DNA of 64,000 nt from Pohlia nutans (lineage: Eukaryota; Streptophyta; Bryopsida; Bryales; Mniaceae): assembly GCA_022496805.1 (NCBI GenBank), contig CM040088.1:43179436-43243435 (forward strand), read 5' to 3'. The position numbers and the translations under genes are program-made. Under the pieces are notes generated by a model. It ran no database searches and was not told the DNA's origin. It saw only the letters and a program-made list of their open reading frames with translations. Shown here in pieces: positions 58,441 through 64,000 of this stretch; the stretch's first letter is position 1, and each line of letters begins with the position of its first letter.

Positions 58441-60062
58441 CTACTCGCCGTCACCACTGCCGGACTCCTGTAAAACAAGGAGCGCCGGCTTAAAGATTAC
58501 TACAAGGCAATAACAAAAAACCAGCACGGAACAGTAGAGCAACGGCCATCACCAGCCATCAGCGCAAAGTAAAAAATATAGAGAGCAAAGGAGCTAACCT
58601 GTAAGTTGGTCGATGCTGTCTTCGCTGTCTCAGCATCGGTGGACTCCTCTGGGCTGCCTGTGGCATGATCATCTTCCACCGCCTCGTGCGCATCAGATGC
58701 CTCCACACCCGCCACATCTGCGCGGCACCCGAGAATCGGGGTAGCAGATGCAGCACCGTCCTCGACATCCTCCTGCGCTGGCGTGTGTCCACTGTCTTCG
58801 TAGTCGGCGACGTCGTTCCGCTCGTCCGGCGTCTCAAGCGGATAGTCAGCCTTTCGCACCGGGAAGGGTGCGACCTGCATTCCAAAATCAAGAGTGCTTT
58901 GAGCGGGCGTCTAGTGCTCAGGAACTCCATCCCCCAGGGTCGGAGCGTCTGACGGTGAATGCCCGTCACGAGGAAGAAGCGTAGGCGAACTCGGGACTAC
59001 CCAGAATTCGGTTGAGCAGCGAGCACGTGGGATAGGTAGGGCAGCAGTCGCTGTCCCACAGATGCTCAGGAGAGGTTGATCAGGGTTATAGGAGGCAATT
59101 GGGACGGGCAATGGCAATTGAGATTGTATCATACTGCCAAGGCGGAGAAACATCATTTCCATCTTGCCAAGCTGTCCCCGAGTTTCAGACTGAGTGCTCA
59201 TGATAGTTGACTCCAATCTGTGAGCTCGTTTGTTTTGAGTTGCGATATCCGCCACCCTCTGTGCCTCCATTCTCTCTGCTCGCGCATTCTGAGCAGCGAT
59301 ATCGGCGAGCCTTTGTCTCTCTCGCGTTGCTTCCTGCATCTCCCTCTCCTTCCGCTCCATGGCGAGCTCTTTTGCTCTTCTCGCGGCCGTTTTCTCTTCC
59401 CACTCCTTCAGCTTCAGAGCCCGCTTCTCATCCTTGCTGAGAAGAACGGGGACGCTTTCAATCTTCACTCTGGGTTGTAAAGGTTCACCATCTTCCTGGG
59501 GCCCTAACTGAGCAAAAGGATCATCGTGATCATCAGGCTTTGGCGATTCCGGCTCCTCTGAGAAGTCGTAGAATCTAATCTTGACATTATCATCAAGCAT
59601 GTCCACCGGCTACCAGACTCCCTTCACCCACCATGCATCGTATATGCCCTTGAACACGTGACCCGAGGTTTGATTCAGAGGGCGAACGCTTGCAGCAGAC
59701 TCGACAAACGCAGGGACCGCTGCATTAGGCAAATTTGCCTCCGGGACCATTGATGCACGCTCAATCTCATCCCCCAAATTCATAGGTTCAGGATCAAGGA
59801 TGTCATTGCTGCCATCTCCGGCGCCATCCTCGTCGTCGGATGTGTCCGAACTCTCAGGAGTTGCCTCTTCTCGTGGCAAGCGCTCTTGGCCCGGCAACAC
59901 ATCATCGTCGCAATCAGAACCAAATACCTCCCAGTAAGCTCGATCGTTACCAACCTTCGTGCGCCTCTTGGCACGCGGTGTGTCATCTTCGGTACCTTCG
60001 GCGTCTGAAGACGATTCGCTAACATGTTCCGAGATGCCAGCCTCCGCCAAACCGCAGCAACG

Positions 60063-60083
60063 TTTAGCTCGACTCAAGCTAAA
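60063..60083. repeat. 21-bp palindrome in gene D/E exon
   Basis: Half-sites TTTAGCTCGA and TCAAGCTAAA around one base. The coding frame differs before and after it, so it either was inserted with a small length error or marks a small indel. Confidence 0.75.
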
Positions 60084-60287
60084 TCGTCACCAGTCATCTG
60101 CTGCCGACGACGTCGTTGAAGCGACGGACCTTCCAAGTCCCTTCCGAGATCACATTCGGCATAATTTGCCAAAAGAGATCTTTGAAACAAGGGTAACACA
60201 GGCACGGTCACGACACTGGGCTGATTACTGCCAACACTTGGCGGCAGAGAAGAAGCTCGACCAGCCGAAGTCTGCTGCGGAGCGCGT

Positions 60288-62051
60288 TGTCGTGATGGAA
60301 ATGCTTCTATCGTGTACATATATGCTCTAAACTTTGTATTTTCAATGAATGGAGTAGCGAAATGAAAATAGTACATATAGTTTGTTTTCGTTTTAATTAA
60401 ATCATCAAGGGATTAGGTAGTTTGAATGGTGTGAATAGGAAAGGGGAGAATAAGTACCATCTTTGAAGCTTCAAAGGGGAGCATGGGCATATGTGCCCCA
60501 CCGCCGCCTTTGATTGGATGAGATCTAGTGAGGCCTTGGGGTTTTGAGGATTGTCGAGAGTTTTTTGGGCGTGTGTGAATAGTGAGAGCTTTTGAGGCAG
60601 AATTTCGACTTGATGTAGCTCATTGAGCAAGACTTTGTTTAATTTGAAACTTTGAGAGATTGTTCTTTGTGATGAGACCTTTCCAAATTGATCTTTTAAG
60701 TTGAATTTGGAGTTATATTGCAAAAGTTATGAAAGTTTGAACTTTGAGGAAACCCATGGCCGTCCATTGAGAGGGCAGAGTTTTCGACCAGCTAGAATTT
60801 TTGTTGTGTTTATCAACTTGCTGTGCAATTTTGAGGGTGTATGTATCATTGTAATAGCTTTCCAAAAAGTTATTACTTTTGTGATTTGGAGTTCTGAGGA
60901 GGAAGTTATGGACGTGTGAAGGCTTGGAGGTTGATTGCCTTTGAAAGGAAGCAAGCTAAGACTACGAGGACCATAACTTTTGGTCACTACAGTAATTTGT
61001 TTTGAAAATTACAGGAGTGATAGGTTATGGGATTAGCTTTTCAGATTGCTATCACTCAATCTATTTGGAGTTTTATTGAAGGAGTTCTTGTGTGTTGAAG
61101 TTGAGAGGTTGAAACTCTCTAAAAATAAAGAGACCGAAACTTTGATTAGCCATAACTTATGGACAGAGTTTAGGGTTTCTTCAAAAATTATACATATTGT
61201 AGAAATTTGCATTAGCTTTTCAAAATGCTATTGCACTTGTATGTAAATGCTATACATCAAAAGTTATGAAGATATAAAGAGGCGGAAGTTGGTTGTGAAA
61301 GAAAAATTAAAGCTTCCACTTTGCTCTCTTATAACTTTTGGACAGTAATTTAGATTTGAATGAAATTTAGAGGAGTGTTAGTTTGTTGTTTAAGCTTTCC
61401 GAAAAGCTATTACACTTAGCTTTTGGAGACTCAAACCATCTGTAGCATCAATTTGAAGTTTGCAGCCACAATAGAAGATTGCCTTGAGGGTTTCTTTGTG
61501 TTTTTAAACACTTTGAGACTTTAAAAGAAGAAGATTTGAAGGCTTCAAGACAAGAAGACATGAAGAATTGTGTATTGTGACTTGTGGCTCGTTGTCTTTG
61601 ATTGTTATTCCTAGCCGGCTTTGGAGGCTCGTTGTCTTTCATTGTTATTCCCAGCCGGTTTTGGAGGCTAGTTCAATTTTTGCTTTGTAAACTTTGTTGC
61701 GGCGAAGTGGGATTGATCACCCACACGGTCGTGTTTATGTTGTTCCCACCGGTGAGGCACGTTTGCTCGTCACCGTGGGTTTGAAATTTAGGAGCCATCT
61801 TTCGGACGGTTTCAGCTCGTGGTCTGGCCGTCCCGTTTTTCCCGTCCGAGGCCTGTGGTTTCTTATTACCCCACCTTTACCCTTAAACCCATTTAGAGCC
61901 ATTGCAGGATAGGCTACTGGGAAGAGATTTGAAGATTTGAAGATTTGAAGACCAGAAGAATTGAAGAATCAACGAATCTCCCAAGCTATCTGTTCTCAGT
62001 CGCAGCCAAATTCCCCGTGAATTCTCAAAGCGCGCTCCTCTCTATCCGATA
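60288..62051 (+). mobile_element. 1764-bp LTR-like element zeta, right copy
   Basis: It starts TGTCGTGATGG and ends CTATCCGATA on the plus strand. GCGTT occurs at 60284-60288 and 62052-62056, so the duplication is 4-5 bp. Removing the element restores the gene D/E frame (GRGPER then APQQTSAG). It is in the opposite orientation to, and the same length as, the copy at 49253-51016. Confidence 0.8.
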
Positions 62052-62657
62052 GCGTTCAGGACCGCGACCAGCGCGACCTGCTGAGGAAGACCGACCAGCT
62101 CCACGACTCTGAGATACGGACAAAGCACGACCACGGGAGTGAGCTCGACGACTATCCGATAGAACGGCAACGTCTGACCAGTGGATGACCCGCGCATGAA
62201 GACGTGGCGCGACAAAATTAGAGGCCACAGGTGAGACCATCAACGCCCTCGGCGTCATGGAGCCAGCGTGTGTCTCGATTTTGTCTTCCAAGTCATCGTC
62301 GTCATCGTCATCGTCGTCAACAGGTCGTCTAGTGGACACATTTCGCGATGCTTCACTCGCGGACATCCTCTTCCCCATGCCGGGCTTGGGCTTGACACCC
62401 GCTGCCTTACCACCACCAGTTTTTGAACCGTGATTGGCAGCAGCATTTACATACGCGGCGACGCTGAAGTCGTTGTAATCCAAGTCCCGATAGTCCGTTG
62501 CCGCGTTCACGTAAACGTCAGGTTCACAAGCATTGAGAACAACGTGTGTCTCAAGCTGACACATCTGCAAAACATAGAAAACAGAAATTGTTAGAAGAAG
62601 TATTATAATATCAATGTGAAACGTATTCAATATCCGACTAAATAATATAATCCATAT

Positions 62658-62678
62658 TTTAGCTCGAGTCGAGCTAAA
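62658..62678. repeat. 21-bp palindrome in gene D/E intron (first)
   Basis: A perfect palindrome of half-site TTTAGCTCGA with one central base, inside the 243-bp intron. Confidence 0.85.
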
Positions 62679-62751
62679 TAACCATCAATGGCAGAAGTGC
62701 AAGAGTACTATGTATATGTAACACTAATTCAAATCTACAGTGGGATGTGAT

Positions 62752-62772
62752 TTTAGCTTGACTCGAGCTAAA
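62752..62772. repeat. 21-bp palindrome in gene D/E intron (second)
   Basis: Half-sites TTTAGCTTGA and TCGAGCTAAA, 94 bp from the first copy in the same intron. Confidence 0.85.
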
Positions 62773-64000
62773 CGATAGGATGCAAAGGAGGGTGCAGTTT
62801 AATTTACAATTCTAGCCAGCATTGGCTTGGTCCCCGCCATTAGCGATAAAAGTTTCTCGCCGGGACTAGAGAACATCTTCAGAACACGACAGTAGAACTC
62901 CAAGCGCAGCTCTGATGTCCTGACGCACAAGTCGTGTTCCCTGTACATTCCGGCCTTCGTGTACAGGGGCAAATCCGGAGCATAGAATGGGGGTGGAATG
63001 CTCTGGACAATGTTGTGGGCGAGGCTGCTCTTTTTTACAAGGAAGAGCAAGGGAACCATATGCTTCTCTAATGCCTTTCCCTCGGGGATGCCGTTCAAGT
63101 GCTCGTTATTGGATGGCATGTAGTTTGACGCTTTATGAACATACTCATCCTTGATCTTGCTTGCGTACACCATTGCTTGGCACTGTCGATCTACATTCTC
63201 AGTGATCCACAGCCAAACCTGAGGGGTTTTTAGAGATGGGTCTGACACCGTGTTTGCCCACGTATCAAGGAACTCCTGGAAGTAGGGATTTACAGTATCA
63301 TCCACTCTACTTCCAGTTCCAGGGACACATCAGAGATCGATGATGCCAATGGCACACTTGGATTCGCCCCATGCATAATCTCCGTCCCAAGTTCCGAATT
63401 TGAACTCCGACGAGTCGTACAGTCGAGTGTGAAGAATCGGAGTAGGTAGTTCGAACGTCCCTTTGACATCCAAAAACTTCTTAAAGAACTCCGCTGCGTA
63501 CTCGGAAATCTCTTCCACACTCTTGTTCTTTGTCTTCTTCTAGCGATATGCGGTGAAGAATGAATCGCCCGGAACAGAAAGTAGCATCGCCATTGTCTGA
63601 CGCGTCAAATTGTAGTCCTTCTTGAACTGCTTCCAGTTGTCAACGTTGAAATTCCACTCGGAGTCGAACAACCCAAGCGATGGCTTCAGATTGTGCAACT
63701 CCTTTGCGACAGTGTTTTTTCTCTTCCGGTTCTCAAGCCACTGTTTCGCGGCCATGCAGTGGAAATAGTTCTTCGTGGGCTTCTTCACAGCCATCTTCGG
63801 ATAGGGCAATGCTTTACCGGGAGTCTCGTTCAGAAGATGTAGCGCCATTATCTTCAAGTCCCTCTCGTCCAACTACCCCATTGCCTTAAAGAATTCCCGA
63901 TTCAAAATAAACTTCTTTGAGGCTGACTCCCAATCTTTGGCCTGATTGAATTTTAACTTGGTATCGGGGTCGATCAACTCTCCCAGTCCGTAGTTGAGGA

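Larger units (their letters stand above)
58441..64000 (-). pseudogene. methyltransferase-like gene D/E, split by element zeta
   Basis: It enters from the right edge. Exon pieces: 64000-62808, 62564-62052, then (after the insert) 60283-58599, and a last exon 58467-58441 (reads ESGSGDGE, stop). The first piece has CAIGIIDL, where DPPY-type motif IV is expected, then FSSPGEKLLSLMAGTKP and after the intron HVVLNACEPDVY. This is the motif-I end of a beta-class N6/N4 DNA methyltransferase, as in gene B. Then follow an acidic Ser-rich region, a long charged coiled coil (near 59250-59450) and an acidic tail. In-frame stops: TAG at 63874 and 63540, TGA at 63330, TAG at 59610 and near 58914. The only frame change is at the palindrome at 60063. 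Introns 62565-62807 and 58468-58598 are GT-AG. Enzyme activity is unlikely. Confidence 0.6.

Noticed and set aside
10465..64000. Nuclear code with TAA/TAG read as glutamine
   Set aside because: The 1320-codon copia frame uses no TAG/TAA before its end, and genes B, C, D/E and the copias appear to end naturally at TAA or TAG. After C and D/E no TGA precedes the AATAAA signal. Kept only as a question about decay pattern.

Overview
This is a stretch of eukaryotic nuclear DNA dominated by mobile elements. GT-AG introns of roughly 60-250 bp, AATAAA signals, Ty1/copia elements, a Ptta/En/Spm (CACTA)-like gene and a MULE-like transposase with a SWIM finger point to the green lineage (moss, charophyte or similar). 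I cannot name the species. I saw no rRNA, tRNA or CRISPR array.

Layout. 1-4618: right part of a copia element on the minus strand. 4619-10464: non-coding DNA with three repeat types: ten 21-bp palindromes (6173-7204), a degenerate array (7.5-8.2 kb) and a 170-bp satellite (8.73-9.25 kb). 10465-14095: MULE-like transposase gene (gene A). 14840-20299: complete copia with identical-looking LTRs and a CATGG target duplication. 21077-47064: a 13-exon gene (gene B, about 1351 codons). It encodes RNA-polymerase-II-CTD-like repeats, a ParB/sulfiredoxin-like motif and a degenerate DNA-methyltransferase-like domain. One intron holds a GC-rich hairpin array, and exon 9 is split by a 19-kb copia. That copia is itself split by a 13.6-kb element with 1.3-kb terminal inverted repeats. 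47.5-52.2 kb: CACTA-like remnant, interrupted by a 1764-bp LTR-like element. 52.2-53.4 kb: decayed ORFs of possible viral origin. 53.6-55.3 kb: FCP1-like phosphatase-domain gene (gene C). 55462-58246: internally deleted copia. 58441-64000: a second methyltransferase-like gene (gene D/E), split by an inverted copy of the 1764-bp element.

Most insertions are proved by target-site duplications, and four of them by restoration of an open reading frame when the insert is removed in thought. Insertion order follows from nesting: gene B, then copia delta, then the long-TIR element. The complete copia is the youngest by its LTR identity.

The most unusual content is the set of multi-exon genes A, B, C and D/E. 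They are not standard transposase genes apart from A. Two carry methyltransferase-like domains with altered catalytic motifs. One carries CTD-like repeats, and a neighbour carries a CTD-phosphatase-like fold with a changed active site. Genes C and D/E contain the same 21-bp palindrome that is clustered upstream of gene A. These genes also share isolated in-frame TAG/TAA codons without frameshifts. A common system linking them is inference.
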